Shown: one piece after another, positions 1 to 7,139 of the stretch
Position numbering within the stretch: position 1 is the first letter of the stretch
Layout: each line of letters begins with the position of its first letter
Assembly (NCBI GenBank): GCA_046732855.1
Contig: JBKPNX010000260.1
Location: 1 to 11,998, forward strand
From: JBKPNX01 sp046732855
GTDB lineage: Bacteria; Pseudomonadota; Alphaproteobacteria; Geminicoccales; Geminicoccaceae
Length of the DNA stretch: 11,998 nucleotides
Direction: 5' to 3'
Translations under genes and position numbers: made by a program
Notes under the pieces: generated by a model
Told to the model about the DNA's origin: nothing
Databases searched by the model: none
Seen by the model: the letters and a program-made list of their open reading frames with translations, nothing else

Positions 1-1
1 G

Positions 2-235
2 GTTTATCTCACGCGCAACGTGCAGGGTCTGATGCGCGCGCTCCGGGTGCTCGCGGCCGATCTGCGCGCCCATGCGCTCCATGGCCTGGACGAGGGCGAG
101 CGCGAGCAACTGCTCCAGACGCTGCGGCTGGTCAAGGGTAACCTTTTGCGGCTGAACGGCAACGGCAGCCTCGGCGGCAACGAGGGGCGCGAACGGGAAG
201 GCACCGGTGCAGGACGAAGCTCCCTGCCGGCCTGA
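2..235 (+). CDS. MarR-family transcriptional regulator, C-terminal part (5' end outside window)
   Basis: The reading frame is open from the first bases of the window to TGA at 233-235 and gives 77 residues of a protein whose start lies upstream. The visible piece is a long amphipathic helix pair (GLMRALRVLAADLRAHAL, then GLDEGEREQLLQTLRLVKGN), which resembles the C-terminal dimerisation helices of MarR-type winged-helix regulators; the DNA-binding part is not in the window. The last 30 or so residues are Gly/Arg-rich and look like an unstructured tail. Its end overlaps the start of the next gene by 29 bases. A MarR regulator at the head of an emrAB-type operon commonly represses it and responds to the drugs or phenolics exported, so local autoregulation is likely but inferred. 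The family call rests on the C-terminal helices and the context only. Confidence 0.68.
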   Translation, partial: VYLTRNVQGLMRALRVLAADLRAHALHGLDEGEREQLLQTLRLVKGNLLRLNGNGSLGGNEGREREGTGAGRSSLPA

Positions 236-1316
236 GTCGCCGCCATATGCGCGTCGGCGCCCGCGCCGGCTGATCCGGCCCCTTTTGCTCGTGGTGGTGC
301 CGACGCTCGTCGGGGCGTTCGGCCTGTACTGGTACGCCATGACCGGCCGCTACGTGTCGACCGAGAACGCCTACGTCAAGGCGGACCTGGTGGCGATCAG
401 CCCGGATGTCGATGGTCGGGTGATCGCGGTCGACGTCGCGGAGAACCAGCTCGTGCGGCAGGGCGACGTGCTGTTCCGCCTCGACCCGGAGCCGTTCCAG
501 ATCGCGCTCGACATGGCCGAGGCGAAGATGCTCGCGGTGCGCAACGACATCGAGGGCTGGCGCGCCGAGTTCCGCCAGATCGAGGCGGAGATCGAGGAAG
601 CGAGGGAGCGCGTGCAGTTCTACGCGCAGCAGGCCGAGCGGCAGCGCGAGCTGCAGGGGCGCGGCATCTCGACCGAAGTCAAGCGCGAGGAGGCCGAGGT
701 CGACCTGATGGGCGCGCAGCAGCGCGAGGCGGCGCTGCGCGAGAAGCTGCGCACCGTGCTCGCCAAGCTCGGCGGCGATCCCGCCAGCGCGGCGGAGCTG
801 CATCCGATGTACCGTCAGGCCGAGGCCGAGCGCGACATGGCCGCGCGCGAGCTGGCCCATGCGGTGGTGCGGGCGCCGGCCGACGGCATGGTCAGCCCGA
901 TGCGCCTGCAGCCGGGGGAATGGCTCGAGGAAGGCCAGGCGGCGTTCAGTATCGTCAATCCGGCCACCACCTGGATCGAGGCCAATCTCAAGGAGACCCA
1001 GCTCGAACACGTCGAGATCGGCCAGCAGGTCGAGATCGACGCCGACGCCTACCCGGACGACCTGTGGATCGGCAAGGTGGCCAGCATCAGTCCGGCGACC
1101 GGCGCCGAGTTCGCGCTGATTCCGCCGCAGAACGCGACCGGCAACTGGGTCAAGGTGGTGCAGCGGCTGCCGGTGCGCATCGCGGTCGAGCGGGTCGAGG
1201 GTCAGCCGCCGCTGCGCGCCGGCATGACCGTGACCGTGTCGATCGATACCAAGCGCGAGCCGGAGCTCGCCAAGTTGTTCAGCCGGGCGGTCGCGGCGGT
1301 AAAGGGCGCCGATTGA
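207..1316 (+). CDS. emrA: EmrA/HlyD-type membrane fusion protein of a multidrug efflux pump
   Basis: This 369-residue periplasmic adaptor would link an inner-membrane MFS pump to an outer-membrane channel so that drugs leave the cell in one step. The GTG at 207 is preceded by GGGAAGG, and the frame overlaps the end of the MarR gene. After a basic N-terminus there is one membrane segment at about residues 23-43, a first half-lipoyl segment (about 62-95, SPDVDGRVIAVDVAENQLV), a coiled coil of Glu/Arg/Gln-rich helices (about 96-190), the second lipoyl half (about 220-250, RAPADGMVSPMRLQPGE), and a beta-barrel region with the EmrA hallmark PPQNATGNWVKVVQRLPVRI (about 306-325). The length matches EmrA proteins (370-400). 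Its stop overlaps the transporter start, so the two are translationally coupled. No outer-membrane channel gene is visible in the window. The family is clear; the substrates are unknown. Confidence 0.93.
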   Translation: MQDEAPCRPESPPYARRRPRRLIRPLLLVVVPTLVGAFGLYWYAMTGRYVSTENAYVKADLVAISPDVDGRVIAVDVAENQLVRQGDVLFRLDPEPFQIALDMAEAKMLAVRNDIEGWRAEFRQIEAEIEEARERVQFYAQQAERQRELQGRGISTEVKREEAEVDLMGAQQREAALREKLRTVLAKLGGDPASAAELHPMYRQAEAERDMAARELAHAVVRAPADGMVSPMRLQPGEWLEEGQAAFSIVNPATTWIEANLKETQLEHVEIGQQVEIDADAYPDDLWIGKVASISPATGAEFALIPPQNATGNWVKVVQRLPVRIAVERVEGQPPLRAGMTVTVSIDTKREPELAKLFSRAVAAVKGAD

Positions 1317-2815
1317 GCGTTATTGCGGCGACGGCGCCGCAGACCGGGTTCGCCCGCGCGCTCGTCCTCCTCTCGGTCATCCTCGCGACCACGCTGTACG
1401 CGACCACGCTGACCATCGCGAACGTCGCCCTGCCGCAGATGCAGGGGGATCTGTCGGCGAGCATCGATCAGATCGCCTGGGTGCTCACCTTCAACATCGT
1501 CGCCACGGCCATCGCCACGCCGCCGACCGGCTGGCTCGCCGCGCGCCTCGGGCGCAAGCGCCTGCTGGTCGGCGCCGTGCTCGGTTTCACCGTGAGCACC
1601 GTGCTGTGCGGGCTCGCCACCTCGCTGCCCGAGCTGATCCTGTGGCGCACCTGCCAGGGCCTGTTCGGCGCGCCGCTCGTGCCGCTGTCCCAGGCGATCA
1701 CGCTCGACACCTTCCCGCGGGCCCAGCACGGCCAGGCGATGGCGCTGTGGGGCATCGGCGTGATGCTCGGGCCGATTCTCGGGCCGACCATCGGCGGTTA
1801 CATGACCGAGCTGTACAACTGGCGCTGGGTGTTCTTCATCGTGGCGCCGTTCGGCGTGCTGGCCCTGTTCGGTTGCCTGGCGTTCGTGCCCGACGCAGGA
1901 CGCCAGCCGAAGCGCCGGCTCGACTGGTTCGGCTTCGTCACGCTGTCGGTCGCGGTCGCGGCCACGCAGCTCGTGTTCGACCGCGGCCAGCGGCTCGACT
2001 GGTTCGAGTCCGAGGAGATTTTGCTGTGGTCGATGCTCGCGCTGGTCGGCGCCTACCTGTTCGTGGCGCACAGCGTGACCGCGGCGCAGCCGTTCCTCGA
2101 CATGCGCATGTTCCGCGACCGCAACTTCGCGGTCGGCCTGATCCTGATGTTCGTGTTCGGGCTGCTCGTGTTCGTGCCCATGGTCCTGATCCCGACCATG
2201 CTGGAACGCCTGAACGGCTATCCGGTGCTGATGATCGGCCTGCTGCTGGCGCCGCGCGGCATCGGCAACATGGTCGCGCTGATCGTCTGCGGCCGGCTCG
2301 TCGCCCACTGCGATCCGCGCCTCATCCTGGCGCTCGGCTTCGTCGCGCAGGGCGTCTCGACCTGGCTGATGTCCGGCTTCAATCTCGATACCGGCACCGC
2401 GGAGGTGTTCTGGGCGGGCCTGCTGCAGGGCTTCGGCGTCGGCATGATGTTCCTGCCGCTGTCGCTGATCACCTTCGAGACCCTGCCGGCGGCGCTGCGC
2501 ACCGACGGCTCGGCGATCTTCCATCTGGTGCGCAACGTCGGCTCGTCGATCGGCGTCTCGCTCGCCGTGACTTACCTGGTGCGCTCGACCCAGCACAACC
2601 GGGCGGAACTCGCCGCGCTCGCCTCGCCGTTCAACGAGACGCTCGGCCTGCACGGGTTCGACCTGTCGAGCATGGGCGGCCTGCTCGCGATCAGCCGCGA
2701 GATCGACCGCCAGGCGGCGATGATCGCCTACGTCAACGATTTCCACATCATGACCCTGCTCGCGTTCGGCGCCCTGCCGCTGATCCTGCTCGCGAGCCGC
2801 CAACGCGCGGCGTAG
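1313..2815 (+). CDS. emrB: EmrB/QacA-type MFS drug:H+ antiporter (DHA2, 14 membrane segments)
   Basis: This 500-residue inner-membrane proton antiporter is the pump partner of the adaptor upstream. The frame is open further 5', but the start is taken as TTG 1313, which overlaps the adaptor's TGA (1314-1316) and has an AAAGGG purine stretch 6 bases ahead. That start places the first membrane segment at about residues 16-36, followed by the DHA2 signature LTIANVALPQMQGDL (33-47). Motif A appears as GWLAARLGRKR (73-83) between the second and third segments, and antiporter motif C as GIGVMLGPILGPTIGG (147-162). Further hydrophobic segments continue to the C-terminus (TLLAFGALPLILLA), and the length fits the 14-segment DHA2 group. 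With the MarR and EmrA genes it forms a compact overlapping operon. Substrate specificity cannot be read from the sequence. Confidence 0.93.
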   Translation: MSVIAATAPQTGFARALVLLSVILATTLYATTLTIANVALPQMQGDLSASIDQIAWVLTFNIVATAIATPPTGWLAARLGRKRLLVGAVLGFTVSTVLCGLATSLPELILWRTCQGLFGAPLVPLSQAITLDTFPRAQHGQAMALWGIGVMLGPILGPTIGGYMTELYNWRWVFFIVAPFGVLALFGCLAFVPDAGRQPKRRLDWFGFVTLSVAVAATQLVFDRGQRLDWFESEEILLWSMLALVGAYLFVAHSVTAAQPFLDMRMFRDRNFAVGLILMFVFGLLVFVPMVLIPTMLERLNGYPVLMIGLLLAPRGIGNMVALIVCGRLVAHCDPRLILALGFVAQGVSTWLMSGFNLDTGTAEVFWAGLLQGFGVGMMFLPLSLITFETLPAALRTDGSAIFHLVRNVGSSIGVSLAVTYLVRSTQHNRAELAALASPFNETLGLHGFDLSSMGGLLAISREIDRQAAMIAYVNDFHIMTLLAFGALPLILLASRQRAA

Positions 2816-2845
2816 ATCGACAAGAACTCATGCTGCGCTGGTCGC

Positions 2846-2872
2846 TTGAACGGGGCGACACCTGCGGATAAC
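2846..2872 (+). promoter_or_regulatory. Possible sigma70-type promoter of the EVE gene
   Basis: TTGAAC (2846-2851) and GATAAC (2867-2872) are separated by 15 bases, each matching four of six consensus positions, in a stretch less GC-rich than the rest. It lies 33 bases ahead of the GTG. The spacing is short, so this is only a candidate; it would give the EVE gene its own transcription apart from the efflux operon. Confidence 0.3.
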
Positions 2873-2892
2873 TTGGCTTGTTTGGAGGCTTA

Positions 2893-2900
2893 GAGGAGGT
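2893..2900 (+). promoter_or_regulatory. Strong ribosome binding site fixing the GTG start of the EVE gene
   Basis: GAGGAGGT is a near-perfect Shine-Dalgarno sequence five bases before GTG 2906. It is stronger than those of the neighbouring genes and settles the unusual start codon. Confidence 0.75.
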
Positions 2901-2905
2901 ACAAG

Positions 2906-3355
2906 GTGCCGGAAACCAGCTACTGGCTCGACTTGTGCACCGTTGAGACCTGGGAGAAGTTTCGGCAGGCCGGCGTCGAGCAGTGCGGTTTTCGCGACGA
3001 CCGATGGGAAACCGCGCAACGAATCAATCGAGGTGATTATTTATTGTCCTATCTCATCGGCGTGTCGAGGTGGGTTGGCCTGCTGGAGGTAACTGGCGAA
3101 GCATCGCGCGATCAACCGCCAAGATGGGAAGGTGACGCATTTCCTGTGAGAACTCCTGTGAAGGTCCGCATCGCCCTCCCGCCGACGATGGGCGTTCCAA
3201 TCAAGGAAATGAAAGATCGCCTGTCTATTTTCCAAGGTCTCGCAAATCCTAACTCTTGGACCGGCAAGCTACGCCGACCACTTACAAAGTGGACCCAGTC
3301 GGATGGTCGTGCCATCGTTGCAGCGTTAGAGCAAGCTCGAGCCGACTCGGTCTGA
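2906..3355 (+). CDS. EVE-domain protein (possible modified-base reader), perhaps a shortened form of a longer protein
   Basis: The 149-residue product looks like one complete EVE domain, a PUA-like fold whose members bind modified bases in DNA or RNA. Visible family landmarks are YWLDL at 6-10, the GDYLLSYLIGVSRWVGLLEVTGE core (43-65), an RLSIFQ segment (105-110) and SWTGKLRRPLTKW (117-129). There is no membrane segment or signal, so it should be cytosolic. Base composition is clearly less GC-rich than its neighbours (codons such as TTA, ATT, AAT and AAA are common), which suggests recent acquisition. As I recall the family, this subtype often continues into a long C-terminal domain; here the frame stops right after the EVE domain, while a +1 frame stays open (see findings). 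No restriction or toxin gene adjoins it, so a defence role is only a suggestion. The convergent reductase gene ends 128 bases downstream. Confidence 0.82.
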   Translation: MPETSYWLDLCTVETWEKFRQAGVEQCGFRDDRWETAQRINRGDYLLSYLIGVSRWVGLLEVTGEASRDQPPRWEGDAFPVRTPVKVRIALPPTMGVPIKEMKDRLSIFQGLANPNSWTGKLRRPLTKWTQSDGRAIVAALEQARADSV

Positions 3356-3536
3356 GACGCCGCTTGATCCTCCTGAACTGAAACGACGGTCACCTTTCTT
3401 CAGGTCGTCAGACGATACCCGCCGACCGAGTGTTCTCGAAAAGATTGCTGCGCACTTGAACTTCAATGAGCAAGCTGGCTTCGTTATGACAGGCCAAAAA
3501 CACTGGGAGCTAAGCCGCCGTCGGCGTGCAGCTTGA
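3354..3536 (+). pseudogene. Possible frameshifted remnant of a C-terminal extension of the EVE protein
   Basis: Frame +1 relative to the EVE gene is open from its stop codon to TGA 3534-3536, about 60 codons. It begins ETPLDPPELKRRSP, which resembles the linker I remember after the EVE domain in longer homologues (a P-x-D-P-x-x-L-x-x-R-P pattern), and continues SVLEKIAAHLNFN. Dropping one base at about 3351-3353 would fuse it to the EVE domain. Its last 50 or so bases overlap the end of the convergent reductase gene, so any real homology must end before about 3484. The rest of the long-form domain is absent. An open frame this short may be chance. Confidence 0.3.
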
Positions 3537-4428
3537 GCGCGGTCGTGATGAAGGCGTGGATCGGGGTGGGAACGCCGAGCTCCCGGCCCAGGCGGACGAG
3601 CGCGCCAGAGAGCCAGGGCAGCTCGAGGCGGCGGCGGCGCTCGAGGTCCTGGAGCATCGAGGACTTCATCTCGTAGGGCAGCCGGTCGCAGCGCTCGAGC
3701 GTGCGCTCGACGAAGTCGCCCGCGAGGTCGATGCCCTTGGCCCGGGCGACGGCACAGGCTTCGCCCAGGCCGTCGCGCAGCATGGCGCGCGTGTTTGCGT
3801 CCTTCCGGATAGGGCCGATCGGCAGACGCATCAGCGCGGTCAGGCCGGCGAAGGTCGCAAGGAACGCCATCTTGTCCCAGATGTCGCGCCCGATCTCTTC
3901 GCTGATCCGATTATCGACGCCGGCTGATCGCAGGGCCGCGGACAGGGCTTCGACCCGCTCCGACCTCGCGCCGTCCAGCTCGCCGAAGACGAAGCTCGCC
4001 ATGGTGCCGGTGTGGCCTATCACGCCGGGCTCGGCGATCACGGCGGCAATGTGCGCGACGCCGCCGATCACGCGATCGCGCCCGAGGACGCGAGCCAGGA
4101 GCTCGGTGCTGTCGACCCCGTTCTGCAGCGTGACCACCGCCGTAGCCTGTCCGAGCAGGGGCCCGAGCGCTGCCGCGGCGGCCTCGGTGTCGTAGAGCTT
4201 GACCGCGAAGATCACGAGATCGACCGGGCCGATCGCGGCCGGGTCGTCGCTCGCCTGCGCCGGCCGGATCAGGACGTCGCCTAGCGCGCTGCGCAGCGCC
4301 AGCCCCTGGTCCCGGATCGCGGCGAGATGAGCGCCGCGGGCGAGGAAAGTGACAGCCTGGCCGGCGGCAGCGAGGCGGCCGCCCACGTAGCCGCCGACCC
4401 CGCCCGATCCCATGATCGCGATGCGCAA
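3484..4428 (-). CDS. Ketopantoate reductase-family NAD(P)-dependent oxidoreductase (PanE/ApbA-like)
   Basis: PanE reduces 2-dehydropantoate to pantoate with NADPH in vitamin B5 and CoA synthesis; this is a family member of 314 residues, the usual length. The start is TTG (complement 4426-4428), with GAGG eight bases ahead; it makes the protein begin right at MRIAIMGSGGVGGYVGGRLA, the Rossmann GxGxxG loop. LQNGV (101-105) carries the conserved Asn103. The catalytic Lys is K186 in IWDKMAFLATFAG, and the C-terminal domain has SSMLQDLERRRRLE (256-269). The Asn expected four residues after the Lys (KxxxN of E. coli PanE) is Leu190. This fits related reductases of unknown substrate that share a WxKxxFLA pattern, so I give no symbol. 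It is convergent with the EVE gene and divergent from the autotransporter gene, and appears to be a single-gene unit. Confidence 0.87.
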   Translation of the reverse strand: MRIAIMGSGGVGGYVGGRLAAAGQAVTFLARGAHLAAIRDQGLALRSALGDVLIRPAQASDDPAAIGPVDLVIFAVKLYDTEAAAAALGPLLGQATAVVTLQNGVDSTELLARVLGRDRVIGGVAHIAAVIAEPGVIGHTGTMASFVFGELDGARSERVEALSAALRSAGVDNRISEEIGRDIWDKMAFLATFAGLTALMRLPIGPIRKDANTRAMLRDGLGEACAVARAKGIDLAGDFVERTLERCDRLPYEMKSSMLQDLERRRRLELPWLSGALVRLGRELGVPTPIHAFITTALKLHADGGLAPSVFGLS

Positions 4429-4622
4429 TGACCCATCCTCCCGTGCCGGACGCTGGCCGGCCGATCCTAGCCGATCCTTGGCGCAGCAGCAGCGCGAAAG
4501 CAGCCGAGTTCGCCGTGACCAGCAGACGTCTCGCGATCGCCGCGCCGACCGCGGTGCGTGCCGCCGCGGAACGTCGGCGTCCAGCGAACCGCTGCACGCC
4601 TTCCTCTGCATTGCCGCCCCGC

Positions 4623-4651
4623 CTGACTCCCGACCCCGCCGGCGCTATGAT
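4623..4651 (+). promoter_or_regulatory. Sigma70-like promoter candidate for the S8 autotransporter gene
   Basis: CTGACT (4623-4628, four of six -35 positions) lies exactly 17 bases from TATGAT (4646-4651, five of six -10 positions) in otherwise extremely GC-rich DNA. The -10 box lies between the arms of a small inverted repeat, GCCGG (4638-4642) and CCGGC (4652-4656), which could be an operator. Transcription would run towards the gene at 4830 with a leader of about 170 bases. Confidence 0.4.
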
Positions 4652-4740
4652 CCGGCGTGAGCAGTGGGCGACGCCGCGGCAGCGGATTCGACGCGGCCGG
4701 CTTGGGGGTGGGGAGATCGGCAGGGGAGGGTGGGCCAAAC

Positions 4741-4754
4741 GCCGAGGCCTCGGC
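4741..4754. repeat. Perfect 14-base palindrome in the autotransporter leader
   Basis: GCCGAGGCCTCGGC reads the same on both strands. It sits between the promoter candidate and the CtrA-like box. It could be a protein-binding site or a hairpin, but palindromes this short also arise by chance in such GC-rich DNA. Confidence 0.45.
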
Positions 4755-4760
4755 CGCCGA

Positions 4761-4796
4761 AATGCGCTAACCTTTTGTTAACCAAATGAGCGCATT
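4761..4796. repeat. Inverted repeat AATGCGCT/AGCGCATT enclosing the CtrA-like box
   Basis: The arms at 4761-4768 and 4789-4796 are perfect 8-base reverse complements separated by 20 bases. The enclosed spacer is AT-rich and holds most of the CtrA-like site. The gene's start lies 33 bases further on, so the element is well placed for a regulator or a leader hairpin. Confidence 0.55.
4767..4783 (+). promoter_or_regulatory. CtrA-like binding site upstream of the autotransporter gene
   Basis: CTAA, seven bases, then TTAACC: this matches the alphaproteobacterial CtrA consensus TTAA-N7-TTAAC with one mismatch in the first half. It ends 46 bases before GTG 4830. A site of the same form, also with one mismatch, precedes the GGDEF-EAL gene. 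CtrA binding is an inference from the motif; no ctrA gene is in the window. Confidence 0.45.
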
Positions 4797-4829
4797 CAGA
4801 TCTCCGGCTCGATTTGGGATCAATCGGAA

Positions 4830-7139
4830 GTGGACACAAACAACTGGCGATGGCCGCGCTCGGCGCCGCCGTCCTGTTTCGAACGCTTATCGCTGCTGCG
4901 CTTCGGGCGGCGCGGTTGGGTGCCACTGGCGCTCGCGTTGCTCGCAGGCTGCGGTGGTGGCGGCGGCGGTGGCGGTGGCGGTTCGAGTTCCGGATCGGTG
5001 GGCAATCAGCCACGATCCTTCTTCGAGACCTCGGAATACTTCGCCAACCGTGGCCTGGGGGCGATCAACGCGTCGTCGGCGTATGCCGCCGGGGCGACCG
5101 GAAACGGCGTTGTCGTCGGGCTGATCGACACCGGGATCGATCTCGATCATCCGGAGTTCGCCGGCGCGATCGATGGCGCCAGCACCGACATCGTCGGCGG
5201 CAGCGCCGCGACGCTCGGCGATCTCGACGGCCATGGCACCGCGGTCGGCGGCATCATTGCCGCGCGGCGCAACGGCGCTCTGGCGCACGGCGTGGCGTTC
5301 GATGGCCATCTGCTGGTGGTGCGTGCGGACGCGCCGGGCTCGTGCCCGGGTGCGTGCGTGTTCGACCAGGCGGACGTGGCCCGGGCGACCGACTACGCGG
5401 TCACCCACGGCGCGCGGGTGATCAACTACAGCATGGGCGGCGCCGGTTCGCTCGACGGACCCCTGGTCGAAGCGTTCGGGCGTGCGGTCGCTGCCGGGCG
5501 GATTCTGGTGCTCGCGGCGGGAAACGACGGCGCCGCCGATCCGATCTTTCCGGGAACTTTCGCCGGCAGCTCCGAGGCCGGCGGGCAGGCGATCGTGGTC
5601 GGGGCGCTCGACGCCGACGGCGACATCGCCGATTTCAGCAATCGCGCCGGTAGCGCCAGTACCCATTTTCTGGCCGCGCCCGGCGTCGAGATCCTGGCGC
5701 CCCAGCTGAACGGCGGCGCCGCTCTGGTCAGCGGCACCTCGTTCGCGACGCCGCACGTCACGGGCGCGGTGGCCCTGCTCCTCCAAGGGGCGCCGTTTCT
5801 CAGCGCCCAGCAGGTGGTCGAGCTGTTGCTGGGGACGGCGACCGACCTGGGCGCGCCCGGCACCGATGCCGTCTATGGCCGGGGCTCGCTCAACCTTGCC
5901 GCCGCGCTGAGCCCGCAGGGGCCGCTGACGGTGCCGCTCGGCGCCACGGTCGACGGTGCCGGCGCGGCGCTGGAGGCCACCGGGCTCCGTCTCGGCGGCG
6001 CCTTCGGTCGTGGACCCGATCTCGGATCTGCGATCTTTCTCGACGGCTACGGCCGAGCCTATTCGATCGATCTCGACCGCCGACGCATGGCGGCGAGCGT
6101 TTCGCCGGACCTGCAGGGATGGCTTTCGCCCGGTCGCGCAGGCCGCGCGGTCGCGGCACCGCTCGGCTCGCGCGGCGAGGTGTCGTTGCACCTCGGGGAC
6201 AGGCTCGAGCGCGCGCCATTTGAAGGCTCGTGGATGGAGCCGGAAGACCCTCTGGAGGATGGCTTTGCCCTGAGCGCCAGGCTCGATGACGCGAGCCGGC
6301 TGACGGTGACCCATGGCGCGAGCCTGCAGGGCCAGTTCGGTCTGGCGAGCGAGGAGCGGAGCGCACTGCCGGACCTGCTCACGGGCGGTGCGTTCGCCTC
6401 GCCGTATCTCGCGCTGGCCGACGGCGGCGACGGCGTGGCGTTGGCGCAACGGCTCGGGCAGGACTGGTCGTTGCGGGTGGGCTTCGGCCAAGCCGGGCGC
6501 GGTGGCGACGATCCCTATGCCTCCGGCGCCAATACCGCGTTGACCGGCGAGCTGGTCCGGTTCGGGGCGGCCGGTTGGCGCCTCGGCCTGCAGTTCGGCC
6601 AGCTGCAAGAGCAGGGCCGCATGCTCGATGCCAGTGGCGGCGGGGCGCTCGGCCTGGCCGACGGCTCGTCGACCAGCTTCCTGGGGCTCGCCGGCCGCGC
6701 CGAGCTGGGGAGCCGCTTCGAGCTGTTCGGCCAGGCAAACATGGGATTGACCCGCTCGCACGGACCGGCGCAGGGCCTGTTGCAGGGCGTGTCCGCCTTG
6801 CCCAGCAGCAGCTTTGGCCTCGGTGTTGGCCGTCGCGACGTGGCGGCTACGGGCGATCGTTTGAGCGTGGCGTTGGCGCAGCCGCTGCGCGTGGAAGCAG
6901 GCGCTGCCGAGCTCGACCGGCCGCTCGGCCGGACCTTCGAGGGCCAGATCGTGCGCCGGCGCGAGCGCATCGAGCTGTCGCCCGCCGGTCGCGAGCTGGA
7001 TCTCGAGCTGGCCTATGGCTTCCCCCTGGCGGCCGCGGGCGAGGTCAGCGTCAACTGGCTGACCCGCCTCCAGCCGGGCCACGACGCCGAGGCGGCGCCG
7101 GAGCACGCCGTGACACTGAGGCTGCGCCGCCGCTTCTGA
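4830..7139 (+). CDS. Subtilisin-like (S8) serine protease autotransporter with lipoprotein signal (SphB1/NalP type)
   Basis: This 769-residue protein is predicted to be exported, lipidated and displayed on the outer membrane, where it may process itself or other surface proteins. The GTG at 4830 is the first usual start after an in-frame TAA at 4779. The N-terminus is long and basic, then a hydrophobic core runs into the lipobox LLAGC (Cys41), followed by ten glycines and serines. The S8 domain spans about 60-365 with Asp100 in LIDTGID, His135 in DGHGT, oxyanion Asn232 in AAGND and Ser304 in SGTSFATPHV, so it should be active. From about 480 the sequence alternates like beta strands and ends ...VTLRLRRRF with a terminal Phe, as in outer-membrane barrels; segments such as GDRLSVALAQPLRV and GRELDLELAYGFP are typical of S8 autotransporters. 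SphB1 and NalP share the lipobox-plus-protease layout. Its substrate is unknown. Confidence 0.9.
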   Translation: MDTNNWRWPRSAPPSCFERLSLLRFGRRGWVPLALALLAGCGGGGGGGGGGSSSGSVGNQPRSFFETSEYFANRGLGAINASSAYAAGATGNGVVVGLIDTGIDLDHPEFAGAIDGASTDIVGGSAATLGDLDGHGTAVGGIIAARRNGALAHGVAFDGHLLVVRADAPGSCPGACVFDQADVARATDYAVTHGARVINYSMGGAGSLDGPLVEAFGRAVAAGRILVLAAGNDGAADPIFPGTFAGSSEAGGQAIVVGALDADGDIADFSNRAGSASTHFLAAPGVEILAPQLNGGAALVSGTSFATPHVTGAVALLLQGAPFLSAQQVVELLLGTATDLGAPGTDAVYGRGSLNLAAALSPQGPLTVPLGATVDGAGAALEATGLRLGGAFGRGPDLGSAIFLDGYGRAYSIDLDRRRMAASVSPDLQGWLSPGRAGRAVAAPLGSRGEVSLHLGDRLERAPFEGSWMEPEDPLEDGFALSARLDDASRLTVTHGASLQGQFGLASEERSALPDLLTGGAFASPYLALADGGDGVALAQRLGQDWSLRVGFGQAGRGGDDPYASGANTALTGELVRFGAAGWRLGLQFGQLQEQGRMLDASGGGALGLADGSSTSFLGLAGRAELGSRFELFGQANMGLTRSHGPAQGLLQGVSALPSSSFGLGVGRRDVAATGDRLSVALAQPLRVEAGAAELDRPLGRTFEGQIVRRRERIELSPAGRELDLELAYGFPLAAAGEVSVNWLTRLQPGHDAEAAPEHAVTLRLRRRF

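Noticed and set aside
920..1312. 5' extension of the EmrB frame back to ATG 920
   Set aside because: It overlaps the EmrA gene entirely, is Arg/Gly-rich shadow sequence, and the TTG at 1313 gives the family's normal length and a coupled start.
1202..2803. Long minus-strand open frame (533 codons) opposite the EmrB-type transporter
   Set aside because: It is His/Gln/Arg/Asp-rich with no hydrophobic core or motif, as expected for an antisense frame in GC-rich DNA; the + strand has clear DHA2 motifs.
4429..4611. N-terminal extension of the reductase to ATG at complement 4611
   Set aside because: The added 61 residues are Arg/Ser/Cys-rich with no family match; TTG 4428 starts exactly at the Rossmann fold with a ribosome binding site.
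4887..7106. Minus-strand open frame of 739 codons opposite the autotransporter gene
   Set aside because: An antisense shadow; the + strand carries the complete S8 triad and a barrel end, while the shadow is low-complexity and Arg/Ala/Gln-rich.
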